NCBI GenBank assembly: GCA_050633545.1 | Contig: JBOEGS010000001.1 | Coordinates: 310,001-374,000, forward strand | DNA from: Litorivita sp050633545 | GTDB taxonomy: Bacteria; Pseudomonadota; Alphaproteobacteria; Rhodobacterales; Rhodobacteraceae | Length of the DNA stretch: 64,000 nt | Reading direction: 5' to 3' | Part shown: positions 25,952-35,605 of the stretch, piece by piece | Numbering within the stretch: the stretch's first letter is position 1 | Layout: each line of letters begins with the position of its first letter | Notes under the pieces: generated by a model | What the model was told of the DNA's origin: nothing | What the model saw: the letters and a program-made list of their open reading frames with translations, nothing else | Database searches by the model: none | Position numbers and translations under genes: made by a program

Positions 25952-26689
25952 CTATCCGCGTTCGGCCACGCGTTTTTCAAATTGCTGCACAAAGCGCGCC
26001 CGCGCCTCGGGCAAGGGTTTTTGCACCACCTCAAGCGCAAGGCGGCCGCTCAAGAAATGCCCCGTGATGCGCAGCCCTTGGGCGATTTGCGCGTCCTCTC
26101 CTGCCCCCTGCCCAAGCATAATCGGCGGCAGCGGCAACAGCCGGTCAGCCCAATCCCCCGCCCCAGCGTGCGACACCGCCCGCCCCGTGCGCGGCGAGAC
26201 ATAGGCCAGCCCGTCGCGCGCGCCCGTGACCGCGCAGCAGCTCAGATCAAGCCCGAAGCCCATCTCGCCCAGAAGCGCCATTTCCCATTTCAAATAGGCC
26301 AAGGGCCAAACCTCCGGCGCGCCGAGCAGGTCGAGCAAAACCTCGGTGCGCGCGTAAAGATCGGCGTAGGCTTGGCGTTCGGGCAGGCAAAACAGCAGCA
26401 AGGCAGTGACGGCGTTCAACCCAGCCAAAGACAGCCGCGAGGCCATCGCCGCCGCCGAGCGCGAGCGCAGCGGCTCGGCGCGAAACGTGCCCAGATGGTC
26501 TTCGAGCCGCGCCGACCATTGCAGGTCAAGCTGCGCTCCCGGTTGCAAGATGGGGGCCATTTTGCGCGAGGCCCCGCCGCGCACCACCCCCGCGTGACGG
26601 CCGCGGTCGGGGGTAAACACCTCGATGATCGCGCCGCTTTCGCCGTGGGGGCGCACCGACAGCAAGATCCCCTGATCACGCCAATCCAT
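25952..26689 (-). CDS. recO: DNA repair protein RecO
   Basis: 245 residues. The N-terminal OB domain starts MDWRDQGILLSVRPHGESGAIIEVFT, which is the standard RecO beginning. The central helical part includes LLLFCLPERQAYADLYARTEVLLDLL. A zinc-site Cys pair (LSCCAVTG) is kept. It loads RecA on SSB-coated DNA with RecR. It lies after era and a DUF1491 gene, a common order. Confidence 0.93.
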   Translation of the reverse strand: MDWRDQGILLSVRPHGESGAIIEVFTPDRGRHAGVVRGGASRKMAPILQPGAQLDLQWSARLEDHLGTFRAEPLRSRSAAAMASRLSLAGLNAVTALLLFCLPERQAYADLYARTEVLLDLLGAPEVWPLAYLKWEMALLGEMGFGLDLSCCAVTGARDGLAYVSPRTGRAVSHAGAGDWADRLLPLPPIMLGQGAGEDAQIAQGLRITGHFLSGRLALEVVQKPLPEARARFVQQFEKRVAERG

Positions 26690-26753
26690 CGGATGTGCCT
26701 TTCGGTGAGTGTCGCAGCGATGTCATGAGCAAACTATGGGCGCGCGGCACGGG

Positions 26754-27083
26754 TTATTGCAACCCGTCCTCATCAAGCAGATGCCGCCCCGCGCGGTCCT
26801 CGACCTCGACCACCCATAAGTCGGGATCGAAATCGCGCTGGCGGGCGATGGCGGCGTCCACTTCGGCTTCGGGCCCTGCGGCCAGTTCCTCCCAACGCCG
26901 GTCCCCCGACATCAGATCAAAGCCGCGGGTGAAGGCGCGGGCCTGCCCGTCCAGCGTGCTCAGCTTGAGCAGAACCGCCCCCGCCGTATCGTCGCCATGG
27001 GCCACCACAAAGGCCGGAATGTCAAAGACCCGCAGCCGCGCCAGATAGGCCGACACCCATATGCCGCTGGCCAGACGCGCCAT
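26754..27083 (-). CDS. DUF1491 family protein
   Basis: 109 residues. It starts MARLASGIWVSAYLARLR and ends with a DPDLWVVEVEDRAGRHLL segment, the pattern of the small alphaproteobacterial DUF1491 family, which usually lies next to era and recO. The function is unknown. The gap to era is 3 bases, so they are co-transcribed. Confidence 0.8.
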   Translation of the reverse strand: MARLASGIWVSAYLARLRVFDIPAFVVAHGDDTAGAVLLKLSTLDGQARAFTRGFDLMSGDRRWEELAAGPEAEVDAAIARQRDFDPDLWVVEVEDRAGRHLLDEDGLQ

Positions 27084-27086
27084 AGA

Positions 27087-27992
27087 TCAGGCGTTGCCGT
27101 CTTTGAAATCGAGGCCCATTTCGGAATAACGCTCTTTTTCCTCAAGCCAGTTCGGGCGCACTTTGACCTGCAAAAACAGATGCACGCGGCGGCCAAGGAA
27201 TTCTTCAAGCTCCTCGCGCGCGGCCTTGCCCAAGGCTTTGATCGTCTCGCCCTTGTTGCCCAAAACGATGCCCTTATGACCGTCGCGCACCACATAGATC
27301 ACCTGATCGATCTTGCACGATCCGTCTTTGCGCTCTTCCCAGTTTTCGGTCTCGACCGTCATCTGATAGGGCAATTCTTGGTGCAGGCGCAGGGTGATTT
27401 TCTCGCGGGTGATTTCGGCGGCGATGTTGCGCATCGGCAGATCGGCGATCTGGTCTTCGGGATAGAGCCACGGACCTTCTGGCAATTCGCCCGCCAGCCA
27501 GTCGCGCAGGGTCTCGACCCCGTGGCCGCGCTCGGCGGAAATCAGGAAGGTTTCGGCAAAGGCGTAGCGCTCGTTGAGCGCTTGGGTCAGGGCGAGCAGA
27601 TCCTCGGCCTTGACCTTGTCGATCTTGTTGATCGCCAGCGCAATTTTGCGCCCCTTGCCGATGTCGCCCAATCCTTCGAGGATCGCCTCGACGCCCTCGG
27701 TCACGCCGCGATGCGCCTCGACCATCAGGACAACCACATCGGCGTCCGCCGCGCCGCTCCATGCGGCGGCGACCATGGCGCGATCCAGACGGCGGCGCGG
27801 TTTGAACAGACCGGGCGTGTCGACAAAAACGATCTGCGCCTCGCCCGCCATGGCCACGCCGCGAATGCGCGCGCGGGTGGTTTGCACCTTATGGGTGACG
27901 ATCGACACTTTCGCCCCGACCATGCGGTTCAAAAGCGTGGATTTGCCCGCATTGGGCTCTCCGATCAGGGCGACAAATCCGGCGCGGGTCAT
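27087..27992 (-). CDS. era: GTPase Era
   Basis: 301 residues. GTPase motifs are GEPNAGKST (11-19), DTPGL and NKIDKV, followed by a C-terminal KH domain with VRDGHKGIVLGNKG. Era binds the 3' end of 16S rRNA and supports 30S assembly. ATG 27992 overlaps the rnc stop (ATGA); the open frame upstream lies antisense to nothing but within rnc, so it is rejected. Confidence 0.95.
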   Translation of the reverse strand: MTRAGFVALIGEPNAGKSTLLNRMVGAKVSIVTHKVQTTRARIRGVAMAGEAQIVFVDTPGLFKPRRRLDRAMVAAAWSGAADADVVVLMVEAHRGVTEGVEAILEGLGDIGKGRKIALAINKIDKVKAEDLLALTQALNERYAFAETFLISAERGHGVETLRDWLAGELPEGPWLYPEDQIADLPMRNIAAEITREKITLRLHQELPYQMTVETENWEERKDGSCKIDQVIYVVRDGHKGIVLGNKGETIKALGKAAREELEEFLGRRVHLFLQVKVRPNWLEEKERYSEMGLDFKDGNA

Positions 27993-28672
27993 GGGTTTTC
28001 CAATCTGTGTAAAAGCGCCTTGGCGGCGGCTTGTTCGGCGGCGCGTTTCGAGGGCGCGGTGGCCGCTTCGCTCTCGCCGGTTTTGAGTTCTGCGGCAATG
28101 GTAAAGACCGGCGCATGGTCCGGCCCCTTGCGGGCCAGTTCGCGGTAATGGGGAGGCGGTAATTTGCGCGCCTGCGCCCATTCCTGCAGGGCGGTTTTGG
28201 CGTCGCGCGCGTCTTCCTCGACCTCATGGATGCGCTGGCCCCAAAGGCGCAAGACCATGGATTTGGCCGCTGCAAATCCACCATCGCGGTAAACGGCGGC
28301 AATCACCGCCTCCATCGCATCGCCCAAAAGCGCATTCTTGCGCCGCCCGCCGGAAATCATCTCGGAACGGCCCAGTTTGAGCACCGCGCCAAGGTCGATT
28401 TGCCGCGCCACATCGGCGCAGGCCTCCTTGCGCACCAAAGCGTTGAACCGCGGCGCCAACTGACCTTCGGACGCCTCCTGATCAGCCTCCAGAAGCGCCT
28501 CGCACATCACAAGGCCCAGCACCCGATCGCCAAGGAATTCAAGACGTTGGTTGTCATCGCGGTTCGGCGTCGACATCGAGCTATGCGTCACCGCGCGCAG
28601 CAGCAATTCGGGCTGGCTGAACTCATACCCGATGCGGCCCTCAAAGGCCTTCAATTCCGCCGAAATCTTCAA
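27989..28672 (-). CDS. rnc: ribonuclease III
   Basis: 227 residues. The catalytic signature RLEFLGDRVL is at 43-52, with the second acidic site in ALLGDAMEAVIAAVYRDGG; the C-terminal dsRNA-binding domain ends AEQAAAKALLHRL. It processes rRNA and structured RNAs. Its ATG overlaps the lepB stop. Confidence 0.95.
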   Translation of the reverse strand: MKISAELKAFEGRIGYEFSQPELLLRAVTHSSMSTPNRDDNQRLEFLGDRVLGLVMCEALLEADQEASEGQLAPRFNALVRKEACADVARQIDLGAVLKLGRSEMISGGRRKNALLGDAMEAVIAAVYRDGGFAAAKSMVLRLWGQRIHEVEEDARDAKTALQEWAQARKLPPPHYRELARKGPDHAPVFTIAAELKTGESEAATAPSKRAAEQAAAKALLHRLENP

Positions 28673-29508
28673 TTGATCCCCTTGAAGAAACGATCACCGC
28701 GCCATGTCCAGAAAAACAGCATCGAGCGCCCCGCCGAAGAGAACATGATCCGGTCCGCACGGCCGATCAAATCCTCATAGGGCACAAAACCCACCCCGCC
28801 GACGCTTTGCGAAAAGCGGCTGTCGGTGGAATTGTCGCGGTTGTCCCCCATGAAGAAATAATGCCCCTCCGGCACGGTATAGACACCGGTGTTATCGGCG
28901 CGCTGGTTGCCGATGTTGAGGACCGAATGGCTCACCCCGCCCGGCAAGGTTTCGGCAAACCGTTCCTTCTCGCAGGTTCCGCCTTCGCCAACCGCACCAT
29001 TGGCGCATCGCGGCAACATGCGCTGCGGGCCTTGGCTGGCAAATTCTTCGCTAAAGGTGCCCGCAGGCTCGAGCTTGACCGCCTCGCCATTAAGAAACAC
29101 CACGCCGTTCTTGACCTGCACACGGTCCCCCGGCAGGCCGATCAGCCGTTTGATATAATCGCTGCCGCTGACCGGATGGCGAAACACCACCACATCGCCG
29201 CGCTCGGGCTCGGAGCCGAACAATCGCGTGTTGCCGCCCTTGGTGAAGCCGCAAAAATCCTCGGCATCCACATCCACGCCAATCGCCGGAATACGGATCG
29301 ACGGGCAAGAGGCATAGGAATAGCCATAGGACATCTTGTTCACGAAAAGAAAATCACCGATCAGGAGCGTGTCCTTCATCGACCCCGAGGGGATCCAGAA
29401 AGGTTGAAACAGCAGCGTGCGAAACAGCCCCGCAATCAATAAGGCATAGACCACGGTCTTGATGGTCTCAACGACGGCATTGCCTTTTTTCTCTGCGGTT
29501 TTGGCCAT
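28669..29508 (-). CDS. lepB: signal peptidase I
   Basis: 279 residues with one N-terminal membrane helix (about 14-32). Catalytic Ser43 is in IPSGSMKDTL and Lys120 in DYIKRLIGLPGDRV; the GDNRDNSTDSR box is near the C-terminus. A Cys-containing loop (CANGAVGEGGTC) and the CPS/DFCGF region are insertions common in alphaproteobacteria. It is coupled to rnc. Confidence 0.94.
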   Translation of the reverse strand: MAKTAEKKGNAVVETIKTVVYALLIAGLFRTLLFQPFWIPSGSMKDTLLIGDFLFVNKMSYGYSYASCPSIRIPAIGVDVDAEDFCGFTKGGNTRLFGSEPERGDVVVFRHPVSGSDYIKRLIGLPGDRVQVKNGVVFLNGEAVKLEPAGTFSEEFASQGPQRMLPRCANGAVGEGGTCEKERFAETLPGGVSHSVLNIGNQRADNTGVYTVPEGHYFFMGDNRDNSTDSRFSQSVGGVGFVPYEDLIGRADRIMFSSAGRSMLFFWTWRGDRFFKGIN

Positions 29509-29691
29509 GGGGCACTCCGGTTATTTCGCTATATCTGTCACAGGCTTCATGAGCGCGCAGCCGCAGCCTGTCAACCCGATGCGCCGATATCATCGCGCCG
29601 CAGCGGCTCAATTTCGCCGCCCCCTTGCAGGTTCTGCAAATATCGCCGCCGCAGGCTCCTGCCCTGCCCGCCCCGCGCGGCGGCTTGCGGA

Positions 29692-30111
29692 TCACTGGGG
29701 CGTTGCGGCCTGCCCCGCGGGGCGCGCTTCGATCACCACAAAGGCCTGCGCCCACGGGTGGTCATCGGTCAAGGTCACATGCACAATCGCCTCATATCCG
29801 GCGGGGGTCATTTCGGCCAGACGCTGCGCCGCCCATCCGGTCAAATGCATCACCGGTTGGCCCGTGCGCAGGTTGCTCACCGCCATATCCTTCCACGCGA
29901 TCCCCATGCGCAGCCCCGTGCCCAGCGCCTTGGAACAGGCCTCTTTCGCCGCCCAGCGTTTGGCATAGGTCCCCGCCACATCGCGGCGCCGTTCGGCCTT
30001 GGCCTGTTCGATATCGGTGAAAACGCGGTTGCGGAAACGGTCGCCGTGACGCTCCAGAACCCCCGCGATCCTCTCGATATTGGCCAGATCGGTGCCGATG
30101 CCAAGGATCAT
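29692..30111 (-). CDS. acpS: holo-[acyl-carrier-protein] synthase
   Basis: 139 residues. Magnesium-site residues are Asp8 in GIGTDLANIERI and Glu57 in WAAKEACSKALGTG. It transfers the 4'-phosphopantetheine arm from CoA to acyl carrier protein. Its ATG overlaps the stop of the upstream small gene (ATGA). Confidence 0.94.
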   Translation of the reverse strand: MILGIGTDLANIERIAGVLERHGDRFRNRVFTDIEQAKAERRRDVAGTYAKRWAAKEACSKALGTGLRMGIAWKDMAVSNLRTGQPVMHLTGWAAQRLAEMTPAGYEAIVHVTLTDDHPWAQAFVVIEARPAGQAATPQ

Positions 30112-30569
30112 TGCGCCGCCTCGATCTGTGCGGTGATCTCGCCGCTGGCCTGATTGACGTTCAGGCGCAATCGCTTGGGCACGGGCGCGTCTTGCGCCGC
30201 GTCATAGACCTCGACCGGCAGATCAAAAGACAGGCCGCTCAACGGATCATAGGCCGAGGCCAGCGCGTCAAAACGGATGCGCGCAAAGCCCATGCCATCG
30301 GGCAGCCCCACCACACGGCATTGGCGCGCGCCTAGCGGGTCAAAGGGCGGCGACAGGATCATCACATAGAACGCCCCGAGCGCAGGCTCGATGGTGTCGA
30401 GCACCGCCAGCCGCGTGCGACCGCCCGAAAAACTCCGGCTGTTTTCGTCCCAAGGCTCCATCAGGTTTTCGGCCCGCGCCTCATGCCCGTCGCAGCCCGA
30501 AACCTGCTGCGCCGATAGCGGCGCGCAGGGCACCGCCAAGGCCAGCAGCAGCGCCCGGATCGCGCGCAT
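30108..30569 (-). CDS. hypothetical exported protein
   Basis: 153 residues with a signal peptide (about 1-20, ending LSAQ). Two Cys (CDGHEA and RQCRVV) could form a disulfide; the rest is predicted beta-rich. ATG 30569 is 14 bases downstream of the previous gene. No family was recognised; the stop is coupled to acpS, so it is an operon member. Confidence 0.7.
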   Translation of the reverse strand: MRAIRALLLALAVPCAPLSAQQVSGCDGHEARAENLMEPWDENSRSFSGGRTRLAVLDTIEPALGAFYVMILSPPFDPLGARQCRVVGLPDGMGFARIRFDALASAYDPLSGLSFDLPVEVYDAAQDAPVPKRLRLNVNQASGEITAQIEAAQ

Positions 30570-30583
30570 CCTGCGCCCCGCCG

Positions 30584-31087
30584 TCAGGATTTGCCCGCCT
30601 TGGATGCAGCACGTTTGGCTTTTGCGGCTTCGGCGTTGAGGTAATTGCGCGCGCCCATGGGGAAAAAGAACCGGTGCGAGATGATGAATGCGGCAAAGTA
30701 AAAGGCCAACATGCCCCCCGCAATCATATAGACAATCGGCATGCTGCCCACGGCCTGCCCGACCTGCGGGATCAGGGCGAAAAGCGCCGCCGTGATCAAA
30801 ACCTCGACAAAGATCGCCAAGATCGCCGACAGGATCGCAAAGCGCCAGCACAGCGCGCCAGCAGGTTTGACGCCATTGGCCTTGGCATACATCTGGCCTT
30901 CGATCATCGCCGCCACCATCGGGGCCACGACAAAGGTGCTGGTGGTTTTCAATTCCACCCCCACAAAGGTCAGCGCATAAAAGATCGCGACGATCGCAAG
31001 TTTGACCAGCACCAGAATACCCAAGAAGCGGACATAATTGGGCGGGGTCAGAGCGGTATCGGCGGCGGGCGCGGGCGTGTCGTTCAT
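30584..31087 (-). CDS. four-helix membrane protein of unknown function
   Basis: 167 residues. Four hydrophobic segments are seen (about residues 21-40, 47-62, 80-103 and 115-133). It resembles the small ABZJ_00895-type membrane family, but this is a weak call. Start ATG 31087 (MNDTPAP) with AGGGA upstream is preferred; ATG 31120 is possible. It lies between pdxJ and the exported protein gene. Confidence 0.65.
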   Translation of the reverse strand: MNDTPAPAADTALTPPNYVRFLGILVLVKLAIVAIFYALTFVGVELKTTSTFVVAPMVAAMIEGQMYAKANGVKPAGALCWRFAILSAILAIFVEVLITAALFALIPQVGQAVGSMPIVYMIAGGMLAFYFAAFIISHRFFFPMGARNYLNAEAAKAKRAASKAGKS

Positions 31088-31208
31088 TGATTTCGGTCCC
31101 TGTTTGCTTTGGGCGGACATACTGCGAAATGCGGCGGCTGTCACCCCGTGCGCTGCGCGGGCGGGGCATGCGGGGCGGGGGCGCGATCGGCGCCGCCCGC
31201 GCCCCATC

Positions 31209-31970
31209 CTATGTGCTGCGCGCCGCCTCCATCAGGGCGCGCATCTGCACAATCGCCGGTTCAAGCCCCATGAAAATCGCCTCTGCGATGATGAAGTGGC
31301 CGATGTTCAATTCTACCACTTCGGGCAGGGCCGCGACCGGCGCGACGGTGTCAAAGGTCAGCCCGTGGCCCGCATGGACCTCCAGCCCGAGGCTGTCCGC
31401 ATAGGTCGCCATGTCGGTCAGCCGCGCCAGTTCGGCGTCGCGGGCGGCAAAATCGCCCTCGGCATGGGCATCGCAATAGGCACCGGTGTGCAATTCGATC
31501 ACCTGCGCGCCGATGCGCGATGCGGCTTTGATCTGGGCGCTGTCGGCGGCGATAAAGATCGACACGCGGCTGCCCGCCTCGCGCAGGGGCGCGATGAAAT
31601 GGGCCAGACGGTTTTCATCCTTGGCCACTTCCAGCCCGCCCTCGGTGGTGCGCTCTTCGCGCTTTTCGGGCACGATGCACACGGCGTGAGGTTTGTGGCG
31701 CAGGGCAATCGCTTGCATCTCGTCGGTGGCGGCCATCTCGAAATTGAGCGGCACCGACAGCCCCGCAACCAAGGCTTCGATATCAGCGTCAGAGATATGG
31801 CGGCGGTCTTCGCGCAGATGCGCGGTGATGCCATCGGCGCCTGCGGCTTCGGCCAGTTTGGCCGCCCGCAGCGGATCGGGATAGGCCCCGCCGCGCGCAT
31901 TGCGCACCGTGGCCACATGGTCGATGTTCACGCCAAGCCGCAGCGGGGATTTGGGGGGTGTAATGCTCAT
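31209..31970 (-). CDS. pdxJ: pyridoxine 5'-phosphate synthase
   Basis: 253 residues. LGVNIDHVATVRNARGG at the start, TAHLREDRRHI and VCIVPEKREERTTEGG are the PdxJ signatures. It joins 1-deoxyxylulose 5-phosphate and amino-acetone 3-phosphate to make PNP, the vitamin B6 precursor. The linkage with acpS downstream matches the conserved pdxJ-acpS pairing. Confidence 0.95.
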   Translation of the reverse strand: MSITPPKSPLRLGVNIDHVATVRNARGGAYPDPLRAAKLAEAAGADGITAHLREDRRHISDADIEALVAGLSVPLNFEMAATDEMQAIALRHKPHAVCIVPEKREERTTEGGLEVAKDENRLAHFIAPLREAGSRVSIFIAADSAQIKAASRIGAQVIELHTGAYCDAHAEGDFAARDAELARLTDMATYADSLGLEVHAGHGLTFDTVAPVAALPEVVELNIGHFIIAEAIFMGLEPAIVQMRALMEAARST

Positions 31971-32040
31971 CTGCGCGGTCCTTGTGAGCGGATTGGCCGC
32001 CCCTGCACAGCGGCGGCGAATCCCTTGAATTTCCGGCAGG

Positions 32041-32700
32041 TTAATCCGCTTTCTTGCGCGCGTCAGCCTTTGCCGCAGCTTTTTGTTTGATCTGCGCCAG
32101 CTTGGCCTTGAGCGCGCCGCGGCGGCGGTTCTGATAGGCTTGGATCAAGGGCAGCGAGACGTAATAGCCGATGATTCCGGCAATAACGCCCGGAATGACG
32201 CCGCCGATCAGATAGGGAAAGAAGACCTCGTGGTAAAACACCGAAAGCCCCGCCCAATCGGTGTCTTGATCGGTGAACAGGGCGATGAAATTGCTCTTGA
32301 GATCATCGGCAGCGTCCAGAAATTTGCCGCCCAGCGAGCGGTGCATGTCATCAGAGTGATGCTCGAGCCCCAACAGGAAATAGCCCGTTTTCATCGACAC
32401 CACACCAATCGGCACATAGGTCAGCGGATTGCCAAAAAACGTCGCCAGAAGCGCGGCGAGAATATTGCCGCGCAAGACAAAGGCGATGAGACCGGCGACA
32501 AGGAAATGCAGCCCGTAAAACGGCGTGAACGTGGTGAAAACCCCCGCCAGAATTCCGCGCGCGATGCGGTGCGGCGGGTCGGGCAAACGGCGCAGGCGGT
32601 GTTTGATATAAAGCGCCGCGCGATACCATCCGCCGCGCGGGTAGAAAAACTCTACCGCGACCTTCCAGATCGGCCGTCTGTCTCGGCGCTTAAAGACCAC
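32041..32700 (-). CDS. DUF2062 domain membrane protein
   Basis: 219 residues with helices near 48-75, 80-105 and 160-185. IARGILAGVFTTFTPFYGLHFL and FFGNPLTYVPIGVVSMKTG are the DUF2062 hallmarks. The Lys/Ala-rich tail (about 30 residues) is basic. The start is GTG 32700. The function is unknown. It lies between rsh and pdxJ. Confidence 0.8.
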   Translation of the reverse strand: MVFKRRDRRPIWKVAVEFFYPRGGWYRAALYIKHRLRRLPDPPHRIARGILAGVFTTFTPFYGLHFLVAGLIAFVLRGNILAALLATFFGNPLTYVPIGVVSMKTGYFLLGLEHHSDDMHRSLGGKFLDAADDLKSNFIALFTDQDTDWAGLSVFYHEVFFPYLIGGVIPGVIAGIIGYYVSLPLIQAYQNRRRGALKAKLAQIKQKAAAKADARKKAD

Positions 32701-32855
32701 GAAGGGCTATCAATCTCCGTTGTTCGGGCCGGTTGTGCGGCTCGGTTCTGCTCGGGCCGGGGCGCTCAAACTCCGCGCTCTGCCCCAGATGTGCCATTCT
32801 GGCTCCATCCCTTTTGGGCGCGGTCTGTGGCCTTGATGGGGCCGTAATATGCCGT

Positions 32856-35018
32856 TCAGGCGACATCGGGCGCCTGCGCGCCTGCGTTGCCCTGTCCGGC
32901 AGGGTTGCGGGCCGGATCGCGCAAACGTTGCACGGCGGCCACATCGCTTTCGGCCTCAAGGGCCGAGGTCACGCGGTGCAGGTGTTCTGCGTCGCGCAAT
33001 TCCACATCAACCACAAGACGATAAAAATCCGGTTTCCGATCCACGAAAACCAGATCGGAAATATTGGCCTTTTGCTCGCCGATCAATGTGCAAATACGGC
33101 CCAATACCCCTGCATCATTGCCGATCGTCAGTTCCAGCGAGACCGCATAGACCGACGGGTGTTTGCCCGAATGCCAATGCAGATCCATCCAGCGTTCGGG
33201 CTGTTCCTCATAGGCCGAGAGCGATTCGCAATCGATGGCATGGACCACGACGCCTTGGCCGCGATAGGTGATGCCGACGATCCGCTCACCCGGAAGCGGT
33301 TGGCAACATTTCGCGCGGGCAAAGCTTTGCCCGTCAGACAGGCCGATCACGGCGCGCGCCTCGTCGATCTCGTCGGTCTCGTCATGCTGCAATTCGGGAT
33401 AGACGGCGCGCACCACCTCGCGGGCGGTCAATTCGGCGCTGCCCAGACGGGCGAGCAATTCATGACGGCTCTCGATGCGCAGGGTGCGCGCGGCGGTTTC
33501 GAGCGCCTTGTCGGTGGCGCGTTTGCCCACATGTTCAAAGGCCGAGCGCGCCAATTCGCGGCCCAGCTTGATGAACCGCTCGCGGTCGAGTTCGCGCAGG
33601 GCGCGGCGGATATGGCTGCGCGCCTTGCCGGTGGTGGCAATTTCGAGCCATGTGGCTTGCGGCACCTGGCCCTCGGCGGTGATCACCTCGACTGACTGGC
33701 CGTTCTTGATACGGGTCCACAGGGGCACGCGCATCCCGTCCACCTTGGCCCCGACACAGGCATTGCCGATCCGCGTGTGGATCGCATAGGCGAAATCAAT
33801 CGGCGTCGCGCCTTTGGGCAATTTGACCACTTCGCCCTTGGGGGTAAAGCAAAACACCTTGTCCGAATACATCTCGAGCTTAACCACTTCGAGAAATTCG
33901 TCGTGGTCCTCCTCGGTGCCCATCTGTTCGGTCAGCCCCGCAATCCATTTCGCCGGATCGACGGCAAAGGGGTTTTGCGTGCGCACCCCGTCGCGGTAGG
34001 ACCAATGCGCCGCCACGCCGGTTTCGGCCACGTCATGCATTTGCCGCGTGCGGATTTGCACCTCGACCCGTTTGCCATCGCGCCCCGAAACGGTGGTATG
34101 GATCGAGCGGTAGCCGTTGGTTTTGGGTTGGCTGATGTAATCCTTGAACCGCCCCGGAACGGCGCGCCAGCGTTGGTGGATCGCGCCCAGAACGCGGTAG
34201 CAATCCTCTTCGGAGCGGGTGATGATGCGAAACCCGTAGATGTCGGACAGGCGCGAGAAACCTTGGTCTTTTTCCTGCATCTTGCGCCAGATCGAATAGG
34301 GTTTTTTGGCGCGGCCGAACACATCGGCCTCGATCTGCTTGGCGTCCAGTTCCTTGCGCATATCGGCGGTGATCCGTTCGATCACATCGCCGCTTTCGCG
34401 TTGCAGGTTCACGAACCGCCGCATAATCGACAAACGGCCCTCGGGGTTGAGCACTTTGAAGCTGAGATCTTCAAGCTCCTCGCGCATCCATTGCATCCCC
34501 ATCCGCCCCGCCAATGGCGCGAAAATCTCCATCGTCTCGCGGGCCTTTTGCGCCTGTTTCTCGGCGCGCATAGCCTCGATGGTGCGCATATTGTGCAAAC
34601 GGTCGGCGAGTTTGACGAGAATGACGCGCAAATCCTTGCTCATCGCCATGAACAGCTTGCGGAAGTTTTCGGCCTGTTTGGTCTCGGAGGAGCTGAGCTG
34701 CAGGTTGGTCAGCTTGGTCACGCCATCGACCAGTTCGGCCACCTCGGAGCCGAATTTCTGCTCGACCTCGAAATAGCTGGCTTTGGTATCCTCGATGGTG
34801 TCGTGCAAGAGCGCGGTGATGATCGTCGCATCGTCCAAACGCTGCTGCGTCAAGATCGCGGCCACGGCAACGGGATGGGTAAAATACGGCTCGCCCGATT
34901 GCCGCGTCTGGCCATCGTGCATCTCGAAGCCGTAGGCATAGGCCTCGCGGATCAAGGCCTCGTTGGTTTTGGGGTTATAGTTGCGAACCAGCGCGATCAG
35001 GTCATCTGCGGCGATCAT
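32856..35018 (-). CDS. rsh: bifunctional (p)ppGpp synthetase/hydrolase (Rel/SpoT type)
   Basis: 720 residues. Hydrolase HD motif HDTIEDT (72-78), synthetase block with RFKD before NGYRSIHTTVSG and VEVQIRT, then TGS, a CC motif and a C-terminal ACT domain. The RFKD (RxKD type) sequence marks a bifunctional enzyme; monofunctional RelA has ExDD. It is the single alphaproteobacterial stringent-response enzyme, next to rpoZ, whose product supports ppGpp binding to RNA polymerase. Confidence 0.93.
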   Translation of the reverse strand: MIAADDLIALVRNYNPKTNEALIREAYAYGFEMHDGQTRQSGEPYFTHPVAVAAILTQQRLDDATIITALLHDTIEDTKASYFEVEQKFGSEVAELVDGVTKLTNLQLSSSETKQAENFRKLFMAMSKDLRVILVKLADRLHNMRTIEAMRAEKQAQKARETMEIFAPLAGRMGMQWMREELEDLSFKVLNPEGRLSIMRRFVNLQRESGDVIERITADMRKELDAKQIEADVFGRAKKPYSIWRKMQEKDQGFSRLSDIYGFRIITRSEEDCYRVLGAIHQRWRAVPGRFKDYISQPKTNGYRSIHTTVSGRDGKRVEVQIRTRQMHDVAETGVAAHWSYRDGVRTQNPFAVDPAKWIAGLTEQMGTEEDHDEFLEVVKLEMYSDKVFCFTPKGEVVKLPKGATPIDFAYAIHTRIGNACVGAKVDGMRVPLWTRIKNGQSVEVITAEGQVPQATWLEIATTGKARSHIRRALRELDRERFIKLGRELARSAFEHVGKRATDKALETAARTLRIESRHELLARLGSAELTAREVVRAVYPELQHDETDEIDEARAVIGLSDGQSFARAKCCQPLPGERIVGITYRGQGVVVHAIDCESLSAYEEQPERWMDLHWHSGKHPSVYAVSLELTIGNDAGVLGRICTLIGEQKANISDLVFVDRKPDFYRLVVDVELRDAEHLHRVTSALEAESDVAAVQRLRDPARNPAGQGNAGAQAPDVA

Positions 35019-35118
35019 TTGGCCCGCGTCCTCAAACGGTTATTGCAGGGAAGCGGCGCGGGGCGGACCCGCGCGTATCGTGCGTTTGTCAGGGCCGCGC
35101 GCGGCGGCCCGTTCAAAA

Positions 35119-35472
35119 TCACCCCTGCCCTTGCGCTTCCATCAAGGCGCGCAGCAGTTTTTCTTCGCTCATGTCGTCTTCGGCCGGTTTGTCGGCTTCG
35201 GCACCCATCAGCAGAGCCATCGAATCATCTTCGGGCTCGTCGACTTCGATCTGGTTCTGGTTGCTCTCGATCAGACGCTCGCGCAGCTCGTCTGCCGATT
35301 GGGTTTCTTCGGCAATCTCGCGCAGGGCCACAACGGGGTTTTTATCGTTGTCACGGTCCACGGTGAGCGCCCCGCCAGCGGCGATTTCGCGCGCGCGGTG
35401 CGAGGCCAACATGACCAGTTCAAACCGGTTTGGAACTTTATCGACGCAATCTTCGACAGTAACGCGGGCCAT
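35119..35472 (-). CDS. rpoZ: RNA polymerase omega subunit
   Basis: 117 residues. MARVTVEDCVDKVPNRFELVMLASHRAREI is the omega start, with an acidic C-terminal extension typical of alphaproteobacteria. ATG 35472 has a GGAG-type ribosome site. It is directly upstream of rsh, the usual arrangement. Confidence 0.95.
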   Translation of the reverse strand: MARVTVEDCVDKVPNRFELVMLASHRAREIAAGGALTVDRDNDKNPVVALREIAEETQSADELRERLIESNQNQIEVDEPEDDSMALLMGAEADKPAEDDMSEEKLLRALMEAQGQG

Positions 35473-35605
35473 GGAGCACTCCGGAGCAATTGGATTAGAA
35501 AGCGGTTATCTAGGCCCGATGCCCCATAAAGACAAGCGCAAAATGGCGTGTTTCGCCTCTGAACACGCGAGTTTTACCGCCCCGCGCCCAAGATCGCGCA
35601 CAGCA